Notes under the pieces: generated by a model
What the model saw: the letters and a program-made list of their open reading frames with translations, nothing else
What the model was told of the DNA's origin: nothing
Database searches by the model: none
Source: Nocardia anaemiae NBRC 100462
GTDB lineage: Bacteria > Actinomycetota > Actinomycetes > Mycobacteriales > Mycobacteriaceae
Length of the DNA: 64,000 nucleotides
Reading direction: 5' to 3'
Assembly (NCBI RefSeq): GCF_001612725.1
Contig: NZ_BDAZ01000019.1
Coordinates: forward strand, 1-64,000
Position numbers and translations under genes: made by a program
In this document: piece by piece, positions 44,315 to 52,573 of the stretch
Position numbering within the stretch: the stretch's first letter is position 1
Layout: the number at the start of each line of letters is the position of its first letter

Positions 44315-45331
44315 TCATGGCAGCACGACAACCTTTCCGGCGGCTCGGTTGTTTTCCATGTGGCGGTGGGCCGCGACAATGTCGTCGAGGCCGAAGACAC
44401 GGTCGATATTGGGTCGATAGACGCCCGCCTCGACCTGGTCGATGACGCGCTGCAATACGGTCGTGCCCGCGCTGCCCTTGAAATCGTCGCTGTGGAAGGC
44501 CGTGAGTTTGGTTCCGGAGGGGATCATCGCTATCGGTTCGAAGTCCGGAATCAGCCAGCCGCTGAGCGAGCCCGATACACACACCGTTCCACCACGACGG
44601 ACCAGGTGTAGCGAGTTCACCACCGTGCTCGTCCCGACAAGATCCAATACATAGTCCGGACCCTCGGGCCATACCGCCTGCACGCGCGCCGTCAGCGATT
44701 CACCGGTGTCGAGCAGGACGTGGTCGACGCCAGCCGCGGTCAATGCGTCGATCTTGTCTTGCCGCCGGGTCGTGGCCGCGGTCTCGATGCCGTAGCCGGA
44801 GGCGATCGACGCGGCCGCCATCCCCACCGACGAGGTCCCGCCACGGATCAGCAGCCGCCCCCGACCACCCGGCACGACGCCTAATGCGTCCAGCGAGCCC
44901 TGTGCGGTCAAGTAGGTCTCGGGCAGCGCGGCAAGTACGTCCCACGGCAACGTGGTGGTGACCGGCATGAGCAGCGAATTCGGCAATAACGCATACTCCG
45001 CGTAGCCGCCGTCGAACTCCCGGCCCATCTCACCCATCACCGCCGCGACGGTCGTCCCTTCCGGCAGCGTGGGATCCGTTGAGGCTGCCACGATTCCGAC
45101 GCATTCGATGCCGAGCACACGCGGGAACCGCACGTTCGGGGAATGCCCTTGACGGGTCCTCAGTTCCGATCGGTTCAAGCCCGCGCCGTGCACCCGCACG
45201 AGGCTCCAGCCCGCCCGAACCGCTGGTATCGGTAGCTCACGGAACTTCAGTACCTCCGGGCCACCGGGCCCGACACAGACCGCCGCTCGCATTGTCGTAC
45301 TCACCTCGACGGGTGAGTTTGTCCGGGACAT
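44315..45331 (-). CDS. Zinc-binding-dehydrogenase/quinone oxidoreductase family (MDR)
   Basis: 338 residues from ATG 45331; ATG 45292 (RAAVCVGPGGPEVLKF) would give 325 and fits the usual domain start better. The chain lacks zinc ligands and has GAGLNRSELRTRQG and the Rossmann segment IRGGTSSVGMAAASIA, as in NADPH:quinone reductases. It is divergent from an AraC gene (91 bp), which may activate it. The 191 bp between its end and the PPDK-like gene (44124-44314) show no gene. Confidence 0.85.
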   Translation of the reverse strand: MSRTNSPVEVSTTMRAAVCVGPGGPEVLKFRELPIPAVRAGWSLVRVHGAGLNRSELRTRQGHSPNVRFPRVLGIECVGIVAASTDPTLPEGTTVAAVMGEMGREFDGGYAEYALLPNSLLMPVTTTLPWDVLAALPETYLTAQGSLDALGVVPGGRGRLLIRGGTSSVGMAAASIASGYGIETAATTRRQDKIDALTAAGVDHVLLDTGESLTARVQAVWPEGPDYVLDLVGTSTVVNSLHLVRRGGTVCVSGSLSGWLIPDFEPIAMIPSGTKLTAFHSDDFKGSAGTTVLQRVIDQVEAGVYRPNIDRVFGLDDIVAAHRHMENNRAAGKVVVLP

Positions 45332-45421
45332 CGTGCCGCCGATATCGGCTGAGTGCAGATCATGCATGCGTTCACTGTCGCGGGAAGGCCGTGTGGCTGG
45401 CTACCGATAGAATGCCAACAT

Positions 45422-46204
45422 ATGCCCGTTGGCCGCCAAACTTCCCAGCCCGATCGGACGTCACGTCTATGGCCGTCCGGAGGAGTGCATCTCTGGCCGT
45501 CCGGGGGAACAAGCACAGTGCATTCCCATCCACGTGGCCATCTGGTGTACGCGGCCCGTGGCGTCCTGTCGGTGCACACCGAACGCGGCACGTCGATCGT
45601 TCCAGCCAATCGGGTCGCATGGACTCCCGCCGGATTCACGCACTACCACCGGGCACACAGCCACACCGATATGCGGATCCTGTTCCTACCGGCATCCCTG
45701 GCCCGGCTCGCACCGGAGCAACCCACGGTGTTCATGGTCTCCGGCCTCGCCCGAGAAATCCTGCTGACCCTCACGGGCCCACGCGAATTCGATCGCGCCG
45801 CGCTCGCACGCCTGCGCCGGGTCCTCGTCGACGAGCTCCGCGAAGCACGCGAGCAGCCTTTGCAACTGCCCGAACCACATGACGATCGGTTGCAAGCGAT
45901 CGCGCGGCTGCTCTACCACCAGCCCGCGGACAACAGCTCACTTGCCGAACTCGGGCAGCAGATCGGCGCCAGCGCCCGCACGCTCAGCCGACTGTTCCAC
46001 AACGAACTCGGCATGACCTTCTATCAGTGGCGCACCCAACTACGCATCTATCACGCACTCGTGCTGCTCGCCGACGGCCACGACACCACCCAGGTCGCCC
46101 ATGCCTGCGGATGGGCGAATCCCAGCGGCTTCATCGCAGCCTTCACCACCATCATCGGCACCACTCCGGGGCGCTACCGAACCAGTCGCGACCGCATGGC
46201 CTGA
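45422..46204 (+). CDS. AraC-family transcriptional regulator with cupin domain
   Basis: 260 residues from ATG 45422. A cupin-like N-terminus has STVHSHPRGHLVYAARG and HRAHSHTD, typical of small-molecule-binding AraC proteins. The C-terminus has two HTH motifs (SLAELGQQIGASARTLSRLF; TTQVAHACGWANPSGFIAAF) and the TPGRYR ending. Near the N-terminus LWPSGG is repeated after eight residues, from a 24-bp imperfect direct repeat. It probably controls the divergent oxidoreductase. Confidence 0.88.
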   Translation: MPVGRQTSQPDRTSRLWPSGGVHLWPSGGTSTVHSHPRGHLVYAARGVLSVHTERGTSIVPANRVAWTPAGFTHYHRAHSHTDMRILFLPASLARLAPEQPTVFMVSGLAREILLTLTGPREFDRAALARLRRVLVDELREAREQPLQLPEPHDDRLQAIARLLYHQPADNSSLAELGQQIGASARTLSRLFHNELGMTFYQWRTQLRIYHALVLLADGHDTTQVAHACGWANPSGFIAAFTTIIGTTPGRYRTSRDRMA

Positions 46205-46224
46205 GCAGTCCGACCTTGAGTTGA

Positions 46225-46259
46225 TCAGCTTCGCTGACTATAGTAGTCAGAGAAGCTGA
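46225..46259. promoter_or_regulatory. 35-bp nested palindrome upstream of the DinB gene
   Basis: The core CTGACTA-TAG-TAGTCAG (46234-46250) is perfect and is enclosed by TCAGCTTC (46225-46232) and GAAGCTGA (46252-46259). The 16-base half sites agree at 15 positions. It ends 21 bp before the start codon. It could hold two overlapping regulator dimers. No TetR or MarR gene is adjacent; the AraC gene ends 20 bp upstream. Confidence 0.65.
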
Positions 46260-46280
46260 CCAAATACATCGGAGGCCGAT

Positions 46281-47012
46281 ATGGACCGGGATGCGCAGTG
46301 GCGGGTCATCGAGCAGCAACGACATGCCGTCGCCGACGTGCTCGACGACCTCACGCCGAGCGAGTGGGAGCTGCCATCGCTGTGTGCGGGCTGGCGAATT
46401 CGGGATGTGGCCGCGCACATCGCGTTGGCGTCGCAGCCGCCAGGACCGCTGGATATGCTTCGCGAAGGCCTGCGGGCGCGCGGGCGGTTCCATCGGCTGA
46501 ATCACGATGTGTCCGCTCGCTATGCCGATGCGGGACATGATCTCGCGGCCGAGATCCGCGCGCATGCGGCATCGCGAAAGTTGCCGGTGGTCACCAACTA
46601 TCGCAATATCCTCTACGACATCATGGTGCACGGTCAGGACATCGCGATCCCGACCGGCAGACAGATCGAGCTCCCCATCGAAGCCGCGGCGACGGCAGCC
46701 ACTCGGGTCTGGACCATGGGGTGGCCATTCTGGGCGAAGCACCGGCTGGCGGGATTTCGGCTCGTCGCGACCGACACCGACTGGGCGGTCGGCGCCGGAG
46801 ACGAGGTACGTGGTCGCATCGCCGACCTGCTATTGCTGACGACGGGTCGTTCGGTTGTCATGCCGCGTCTGTCCGGTGCGGGTGTCGGCAAGCTCTGGAT
46901 GCGGTTGTCGTATCGAAATCTGGTCCGAGGGGTCGCGTCGAGGGGGCGTGGCCGGGCGTCATCCGACGCTGCGCCGCAGATAGTCGGCGGTGATGGAGCG
47001 CTGATCATGTAA
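46281..47012 (+). CDS. Maleylpyruvate isomerase-type mycothiol-dependent enzyme (DinB fold)
   Basis: 243 residues from ATG 46281 with GGAGG upstream. It has DLTPSEWELPSLCAGWRI and RDVAAHIALA with the first metal His, and ILYDIMVHGQDIAIPTG with another, as in MDMPI N-terminal domains. The C-terminal part is a short SCP2-like fold. A strong 35-bp palindrome precedes it, suggesting tight repression. Its last 54 bp overlap the 3' end of the convergent UvrA-like gene. Confidence 0.85.
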   Translation: MDRDAQWRVIEQQRHAVADVLDDLTPSEWELPSLCAGWRIRDVAAHIALASQPPGPLDMLREGLRARGRFHRLNHDVSARYADAGHDLAAEIRAHAASRKLPVVTNYRNILYDIMVHGQDIAIPTGRQIELPIEAAATAATRVWTMGWPFWAKHRLAGFRLVATDTDWAVGAGDEVRGRIADLLLLTTGRSVVMPRLSGAGVGKLWMRLSYRNLVRGVASRGRGRASSDAAPQIVGGDGALIM

Positions 47013-49238
47013 TAACGCCGAAGGTGTTCCGGTGAAGACGATTTCGCCGCCGTGCTTGCCGCCGTCCGGTCCGAGATCGATCACCCAGTCGGCTCGTTTG
47101 ACGACCTCGAGATCGTGTTCGATGACGATGACCGTATTGCCCGCGTCGACCAGCCGGTCCAGCAGGGCGACCAGGGCATCGACGTCGGCCATGTGCAGTC
47201 CGGTGGTCGGCTCGTCGAGTACATAGATGCCGCCGCTGCGGTGCAGGTGATCGGCGAGCTTGATGCGTTGACGTTCACCACCGGACAGTGAACTCAGCGA
47301 CCGGCCGAGCGACAGATAGCCGAGACCGACCTCGTTCAATGCCCGCAGCGGAGTCCGAATCTTGCTGCCCGCCTGGCCATTCCAGAAATCCAACGCCTGC
47401 TCCGCGGTCATATCCAACACATCGGCGATCGACGCACCGCGCACGGTGTAGCCCAGCACCTCGGCACGGTAGCGGCGTCCGTGACAGCTCTGGCACACAG
47501 TGGTGATCGGATCCATATACGCCAGATCGGTGAAAATGACTCCCGCACCGCCGCATTCGGCGCAGGCGCCGTCGGAATTGAAGCTGAACAGCCCCGGCTT
47601 GACGCCGTGCTCCTTGGCGAAAACCTGCCGCATCGGGTCCATGATGCCGATATAGGTTGCGGGGCTCGAGCGTCGGGAGGCCGCGATGGCGGACTGGTCC
47701 ACCGCGATCGTCCGCGGGTAGGTGCGCGCGAATGCGCCCGATACCAACGTGCTCTTGCCCGAACCCGCCACACCCGTGACCGCGGTGAGCACGCCGGTGG
47801 GAAACCGCGCGGTCAGATTCTTCAGGTTGTACGAATCGGCGCCGGTGACGGTGAGCCAGCCGGTCGGGGTGCGGCTCGCGGTTTTGACCGGTTGCACCCG
47901 CCGTAGCCGCTCACCGGTCGACGTGCCGGACGTGCGCAACTTTTCGACGGTGCCCTGGAAGACGACTTGACCGCCGTGCCCGCCCGCACCCGGCCCCATA
48001 TCCACGATGTGGTCCGCGACCGCGATGACATCGGGGGAGTGCTCGACCACCAGCACTGTATTGCCCTTGTCGCGCAACTGGATCAGCAGGTTGTTCAAAC
48101 GACCGATATCGCGCGGATGCATGCCGACGCTGGGTTCGTCGAAGATATAGGTCATCCCGGTGAGACTGGAACCGAGATGCCGAACGACCTTGAGTCGCTG
48201 CGCTTCTCCACCGGAAAGTGTGGCTGTCTCGCGATCCAGTGCGAGGTAGCCGAGCCCGACCTCTTCGATCCGGCGCAACCGGGCGATGGCGGCATCGGCG
48301 ATCTGGGCGGCGGCGGTTTCATCGAGCTCGCCGAGCACCTCGATGAGATCCGACACCTCCATGCGGCCGAAGTCGGCGATGCCGAGTCCGTTGATCCGGC
48401 TCGCCAGCGCGGCGGAATTCAACCGTGCGCCACCGCATTCCGGACACGTCCGGGCATGAACGATTTCCATCGCCGCCGCGCGAATCTTGTCGCTCAGCGC
48501 GCCGAGGTCGCGTTTGATGTAGAGCCGGTCGAAGCGCTCCAGCAGGCCCTCGTAGGCGTTGCTACCCATCGAACCGGTCTTGTTCGGGCGCGGTACCCGG
48601 AAACCCTTGCCGCGCAGGAACAACTGCCATTCATCCTGGGTGAAGTCGCGTAAGGGCTTGTCCGGGTCGAACAGTCCGGACTCCGCGTAGATCTGCCACT
48701 GAAATGTGCCCACCGCGAACGGTGGAAAGTTGATGGCGCCCTCGTTGAGCGATTTCGAGGTGTCGACCAGCTTGTCCAGATCCGGCCGCACGACTCGGCC
48801 GAGCCCGCCGCACTCCGCACACATGCCCAACGGGTCGTTGAACGAATAGCGGGTCGCCTCACCCGCACTCGGGTCGCCATGCCGGGAGAACAGCACTCGA
48901 ATAATGGACTGGATATCGGTCATGGTGCCGACGGTGGAGCGGGAATTCCCGCCGATGGGCTTCTGGTCGACCACCACCGCTGGGGCCAGATTGTCGATCA
49001 CATCGGCCTCGGGTCGCTCGTATTTGGGCAGTCGGTTGCGGATGAACCAGGTGAAGGTCTCATTGAGCTGACGCTGCGATTCGACGGCCACGGTGCCGAA
49101 GACCACCGACGATTTGCCCGATCCGGATACGCCGGTGAAGACGACGATCTTGCCTTTGGGGATGGCCAGGGAGACATTGCGCAGGTTGTTCGCGCGGGCC
49201 CCGATGATCTGGATGGTGTCTCGGTCTGCGTTCACCAT
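46959..49238 (-). CDS. Short UvrA-like tandem ABC ATPase
   Basis: 759 residues from ATG 49238, about 200 shorter than UvrA. It has two ABC halves: Walker A GVSGSGKSS and GVAGSGKST, signatures TLSGGEAQRLK and SLSGGERQRIK, and zinc-type CxxC pairs (CAECGGLGR, CPECGGARLN, CAECGGAG with CQSCHGR). The shorter length implies loss of the UvrB-binding and insertion domains. Such UvrA-like proteins are linked to drug resistance or accessory repair rather than to the UvrABC excinuclease. It is divergent from a WYL regulator. Confidence 0.88.
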   Translation of the reverse strand: MVNADRDTIQIIGARANNLRNVSLAIPKGKIVVFTGVSGSGKSSVVFGTVAVESQRQLNETFTWFIRNRLPKYERPEADVIDNLAPAVVVDQKPIGGNSRSTVGTMTDIQSIIRVLFSRHGDPSAGEATRYSFNDPLGMCAECGGLGRVVRPDLDKLVDTSKSLNEGAINFPPFAVGTFQWQIYAESGLFDPDKPLRDFTQDEWQLFLRGKGFRVPRPNKTGSMGSNAYEGLLERFDRLYIKRDLGALSDKIRAAAMEIVHARTCPECGGARLNSAALASRINGLGIADFGRMEVSDLIEVLGELDETAAAQIADAAIARLRRIEEVGLGYLALDRETATLSGGEAQRLKVVRHLGSSLTGMTYIFDEPSVGMHPRDIGRLNNLLIQLRDKGNTVLVVEHSPDVIAVADHIVDMGPGAGGHGGQVVFQGTVEKLRTSGTSTGERLRRVQPVKTASRTPTGWLTVTGADSYNLKNLTARFPTGVLTAVTGVAGSGKSTLVSGAFARTYPRTIAVDQSAIAASRRSSPATYIGIMDPMRQVFAKEHGVKPGLFSFNSDGACAECGGAGVIFTDLAYMDPITTVCQSCHGRRYRAEVLGYTVRGASIADVLDMTAEQALDFWNGQAGSKIRTPLRALNEVGLGYLSLGRSLSSLSGGERQRIKLADHLHRSGGIYVLDEPTTGLHMADVDALVALLDRLVDAGNTVIVIEHDLEVVKRADWVIDLGPDGGKHGGEIVFTGTPSALLHDQRSITADYLRRSVG

Positions 49239-49252
49239 CGCCACGGTAGGTG

Positions 49253-49281
49253 GCAATGAGGTCAGAATCGGTCCTCATTGC
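49253..49281. promoter_or_regulatory. WYL-regulator operator candidate
   Basis: GCAATGAGG and CCTCATTGC, perfect 9-bp arms with an 11-nt spacer, lie between the UvrA-like start (49238) and the WYL start (49299). Centre-to-centre spacing of two helical turns suits a dimer. It could regulate both genes. Confidence 0.55.
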
Positions 49282-49298
49282 GGCGGATACTGGGGGCT

Positions 49299-50264
49299 GT
49301 GACCGAAACCGCCGCCCGCCTGCTGCAACTGCTGTCCCTGTTGCAGACCCGCCGCGAATGGACCGGCCCGGAGCTGGCCGAACGCCTCGGCGTGACGGTC
49401 CGAACGGTGCGCCGCGATATCGAGCGGCTGCGGGAGCTGGAGTATCCGGTGCGTGCCAGTCTCGGTTCGATCGGCGGTTACCGCCTGGAGGCCGGGACGG
49501 CACTGCCGCCGCTGCTGCTCGACGACGAAGAGGCCGTCGCGATCACGCTCGGGCTGCGCAATGCGGCGCTGGGCGCGGTCGAGGGTATCGATGAGTCATC
49601 GGCACGCGCGCTGGTCAAGCTGCAACAGGTATTGCCCGGCCGACTGCGCCGCCGAGTCGAAGCGGTGCGGTCGGCGACGGTATCGCTGGGCGGTCCGGCC
49701 GCCGGACCGATGGTCGACCCGGAAACCCTGGTCGTCCTGGCCGCCGCCTGCCGCGACCGGGAACGCATCCGCTTCCACTACCGCGATAAGGGCGATGCCG
49801 AGACCCGCCGACTGACCGAACCGCACAGCCTTGTCTCGGCGGGTCGCCGCTGGTACCTGGTCGCCTGGGATCTCGACCGCACCGACTGGCGCACCTTCCG
49901 GGTGGACCGCATCGATTCTCCGCAACCGATCGGAGTACGCAGTGCCTCGAGACAATTACCTACTGAAGACGCGGCCGCCTTCGTCACCCAGTCCCTGGCG
50001 CAGTCCCGACCGCTGCGCCGAGTCGTTTTCCTCGTCCACGCTCCGGCCGCGCAACTGATCGAAACCTTTCGAGTCCGCCCCGAGGAAATCGAGCCCATCG
50101 ACGACCAATCCTGTCTGCTCCGGACCGCCGCCGACTCACTGGAATGGACCGCCGTGCGAATCGCCCACCTCGGCCTCGAATTCGAGGTCAGAGAACCGCC
50201 CGAGATGGCGGAAATGCTCGCCGAACTCGGCGCGAAATTGCTGCGCGCATCCGGAGCGAGTTGA
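49299..50264 (+). CDS. YafY-type WYL-domain transcriptional regulator
   Basis: 321 residues from GTG 49299. The N-terminal HTH_11 domain reads LLSLLQTRREWTGPELAERL, then TVRTVRRDIERLRELEYPV. A WYL domain follows with FHYRDKG, PHSLVSAGRRWYLVAWD and TFRVDRI, and a WCX-like C-terminus. WYL regulators often respond to DNA damage or nucleic-acid ligands, which suits the divergent UvrA-like gene. A 29-bp inverted repeat is shared by the two promoters. Confidence 0.9.
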   Translation: MTETAARLLQLLSLLQTRREWTGPELAERLGVTVRTVRRDIERLRELEYPVRASLGSIGGYRLEAGTALPPLLLDDEEAVAITLGLRNAALGAVEGIDESSARALVKLQQVLPGRLRRRVEAVRSATVSLGGPAAGPMVDPETLVVLAAACRDRERIRFHYRDKGDAETRRLTEPHSLVSAGRRWYLVAWDLDRTDWRTFRVDRIDSPQPIGVRSASRQLPTEDAAAFVTQSLAQSRPLRRVVFLVHAPAAQLIETFRVRPEEIEPIDDQSCLLRTAADSLEWTAVRIAHLGLEFEVREPPEMAEMLAELGAKLLRASGAS

Positions 50265-50574
50265 GCGCAGGGTTGAGCTGGGTCGGACTCCCACCTGCGC
50301 AATTCCCCGGACCCGCCATCGCGTGCGTGGCAACTAGTGCCGCGTCCAAATTGCTTGCTGCGCTATCCGGCAGCCCGTCGAGCGTAGTGATATGGCGGTC
50401 GAATTCGCCGTGGGCGACCACCATTCGACTACGTTCGACGGAAGCCGCGGCAGCAGAAGCTATCTGGACACGGCAACTAGTTGGAGACCCATCATTTCCG
50501 CATAGCCGATGCACTGGACACAGGCGCGTCAATTGACGGGCATTTATCTGAATGCGGGAATGGTCCGAATGCCA
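50265..50574. other. 310-bp lower-GC region without a convincing gene
   Basis: Base composition is visibly less GC-rich than in the neighbouring genes. I see CAACTAG twice (50331-50337, 50475-50481) and no clear ribosome site, RNA gene or transposase remnant. Confidence 0.4.
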
Positions 50575-50823
50575 TCAGCGAGATAGCGCGGAAAAGGCAG
50601 GCGCGGCAACATGATTGGTCGTAGCAACCGTGACAGCGCGCGGAGTTTCGGCCAGTGGGCTCGGTGTGCCATATAGCGTGGCGACGATGACGGCCAGTAC
50701 GAATAGGCTGCCGAGGGCGAGCACGATTTGCACCCATGACGGGCAGGTGTACTGCGTGGATCTGGTCCTGAACTGCGATACGTGCCCGAACGGCGCCGGG
50801 CGTGGTTGGTGCCGATATTTCAC
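50575..50823 (-). CDS. Small single-pass membrane protein
   Basis: 82 residues from GTG 50823, which has AAGGGA eight bases upstream. A basic N-terminus (KYRHQPRPAPFGHVSQF) leads to YTCPSWVQIVLALG and one membrane helix SLFVLAVIVATLYG, then an Ala/Thr-rich tail. No family is recognised. It lies in a lower-GC stretch, downstream of an SDR gene but separated from it by two strong hairpins, so it needs its own promoter. An overlapping longer frame (50492-50944) is less protein-like. Confidence 0.5.
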   Translation of the reverse strand: MKYRHQPRPAPFGHVSQFRTRSTQYTCPSWVQIVLALGSLFVLAVIVATLYGTPSPLAETPRAVTVATTNHVAAPAFSALSR

Positions 50824-50960
50824 AAGGTGTTCCCTTGAAGTAGTTGAAACACAACTCGATTCGCGGTGCAACGGCGAGTTCCTCCGCGTCCGGAGTCGTC
50901 GCGTGGAGAATATCCTGACAGCACAGCAGTTTTAGAGCAACCACTTCCGAAGAATTAGTC

Positions 50961-50986
50961 GGAACCGGTCCGTCAAGCCCGGTTCC
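50961..50986 (-). terminator. Second hairpin downstream of the SDR gene
   Basis: GGAACCGG and CCGGTTCC, 8-bp perfect arms with a 10-nt loop, directly follows the hairpin at 50986-51008 on the minus strand. The two form a tandem terminator. Confidence 0.6.
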
Positions 50987-51008
50987 CGGTCGGCAGAGTG
51001 CCGACCGG
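50986..51008 (-). terminator. Strong hairpin terminator of the minus-strand steroid operon
   Basis: CCGGTCGGCA-GAG-TGCCGACCGG is a perfect 10-bp stem with a 3-nt loop, starting one base after the SDR stop codon at 51010-51012. It should end transcription of the 55004-51010 operon. Confidence 0.8.
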
Positions 51009-51009
51009 T

Positions 51010-51825
51010 CTACACCTCGTTGCGCATCTGCGCCGTGATGATGCGCTGGTAGCCCGAGCCGAAGATCCTTGGCAGCAAATCGATTACGCGGGCATCGGTG
51101 CCGATGAGAATCTTGGCCCTATCCTTTCGGATGCCGCGCAGGATGGTCTTCGCCGCGGATTCGGGTGTGGTCTTCGCCAGCCGGTCGAAGTTGGCGGCCA
51201 GGGCGTCGCGGTCACGATCGCCACCCGCACGGGCCTTCCATGCGATTTCGGTTTTGATCATGCCGGGGTGGACGCTGCTGACCCCGACCGGATGGCCCGC
51301 GATCTTCATCTCCTGGCGCAGTGCGTCGGTGAAGCCGCGGATCCCGAATTTGGTCGCGTTGTAGGCGGCTTGGCTGGGGCAGGCGGCGAGGCCGAACATG
51401 CTGGAGACGTTGGCGATGTGACCGTCACCGGAGGCGATCACCTGTGGCAGAAAGGCTTTCGTGCCGTACATGACGCCCCAGAAGTTGATATCGACGATCC
51501 ACTCGAAGTCCTCCCAGGTCAGCTCCTCGATATTGGCGGTGAGGGAGACGCCCGCATTGTTGACCACCACATTGGCCGGGCCGAAGTCGGAACGGACCTC
51601 CTCGGCATGGGCGTAGACGGCGGCACGATCGGTGACGTCCAGCTTGTAGGCCCGTGCGTTCGCGCCCGCCTTCTCGCACAACGCGGCGGTTTCGGCGACA
51701 TTGTCCAGATTTCGCCCGGACAATGCCAGCCGCGCGCCGCGGTCCGCGAGCTCGACCGCGAGGGCACGGCCGATGCCCGCACCCGCGCCGGTAATGACGA
51801 CGACCTTGTCCTCAAAGTTCTTCAC
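51010..51825 (-). CDS. Short-chain dehydrogenase/reductase
   Basis: 271 residues. Classical SDR: TGAGAGIGRALA (cofactor), NNAGVS, Ser in ANVSSMFG, YNATK active site, then HPGMIKTEI. A C-terminal extension (IFGSGYQRIITAQ) resembles mycobacterial SDRs with membrane-facing tails. It is last in the minus-strand run with a KstD-like enzyme and two other SDRs, 15 bp after the preceding gene. Steroid or fatty alcohol substrates are likely from context. Confidence 0.88.
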   Translation of the reverse strand: MKNFEDKVVVITGAGAGIGRALAVELADRGARLALSGRNLDNVAETAALCEKAGANARAYKLDVTDRAAVYAHAEEVRSDFGPANVVVNNAGVSLTANIEELTWEDFEWIVDINFWGVMYGTKAFLPQVIASGDGHIANVSSMFGLAACPSQAAYNATKFGIRGFTDALRQEMKIAGHPVGVSSVHPGMIKTEIAWKARAGGDRDRDALAANFDRLAKTTPESAAKTILRGIRKDRAKILIGTDARVIDLLPRIFGSGYQRIITAQMRNEV

Positions 51826-51840
51826 AGCAGCTGTCCTTGG

Positions 51841-52572
51841 TCATTTGGTGGTGTAGCCGCCGTCGGCGACGAATTCGGATCCCGTGCAGAAACTCGCCTC
51901 ATCGGAGATGAGGAACAGCACGAGATCGGCCAGCTCGCCCGGCGCCGCGGCACGGGGGAGCGGCTGGTCGTGCGCCATCGAGTGCGAGCGATCGGAGTCG
52001 GCGGTCATTTCGGTGGCCACCACGCCGGGATGTACCGAGTTGACCCGGATGCCGTCGGCCCCGAACTCCTGGGCGGCGGCCTTGGTCATCCCGCGCACCG
52101 CCCATTTGGAGGCGACGTAGCCGAGGATATTGCTGAAGGCGATGATGCCGCCGATCGAGGAAATATTGACGATCGAGCCGTCGCCCGCTCGGCGCATCGA
52201 CGGCACGACGGCTTTCATGCCGAGGAATACTCCGACCTGGTTCACATCGATCACCCGGCGGTAATCCGCCTCGGCGAGCCGCTCGATCGGGTCGACGTGC
52301 ACGATGCCCGCGTTATTGACCAGCCCGGAGACCGGTCCGAAGGTGCGTTCCGCCTCGGTGACCACTGCGGCCCAGGCCGATTCGTCGGTGACGTCGAGGG
52401 TGCAGAACGCCGCCTGGTCGCCTAGTTCGGCGGCCATCGCCTTACCTTCGTCGACGAGCACATCCGCCACGACCACCGAGGCACCCTCGCTGACCAGCCG
52501 ACGGGCGAATGCCGCACCCATACCCCGCGCGCCGCCGGTCACGATGACCGTCTTGCCACTTACTCTTCCCAC
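51841..52572 (-). CDS. Short-chain dehydrogenase, 3-alpha/20-beta-hydroxysteroid dehydrogenase-like
   Basis: 243 residues from GTG 52572, with AGGAG upstream and one base after the KstD-like stop. It reads TGGARGMGAAFARRL, VADVLVDEG, LDVTDESAW, NNAGIVH, NISSIGG and YVASKWAVRGMTKAAA, the wording of the 20-beta-HSD group; it ends EFVADGGYTTK. These enzymes reversibly oxidise steroid hydroxyls with NAD. Position inside an operon with a KstD-like dehydrogenase strengthens this. Confidence 0.88.
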   Translation of the reverse strand: MGRVSGKTVIVTGGARGMGAAFARRLVSEGASVVVADVLVDEGKAMAAELGDQAAFCTLDVTDESAWAAVVTEAERTFGPVSGLVNNAGIVHVDPIERLAEADYRRVIDVNQVGVFLGMKAVVPSMRRAGDGSIVNISSIGGIIAFSNILGYVASKWAVRGMTKAAAQEFGADGIRVNSVHPGVVATEMTADSDRSHSMAHDQPLPRAAAPGELADLVLFLISDEASFCTGSEFVADGGYTTK

Positions 52573-52573
52573 G

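Noticed and set aside
50492..50944. A 150-residue minus-strand frame in the lower-GC region
   Set aside because: Sequence is not protein-like, and it conflicts with the 82-residue frame that has a ribosome site and a membrane helix.
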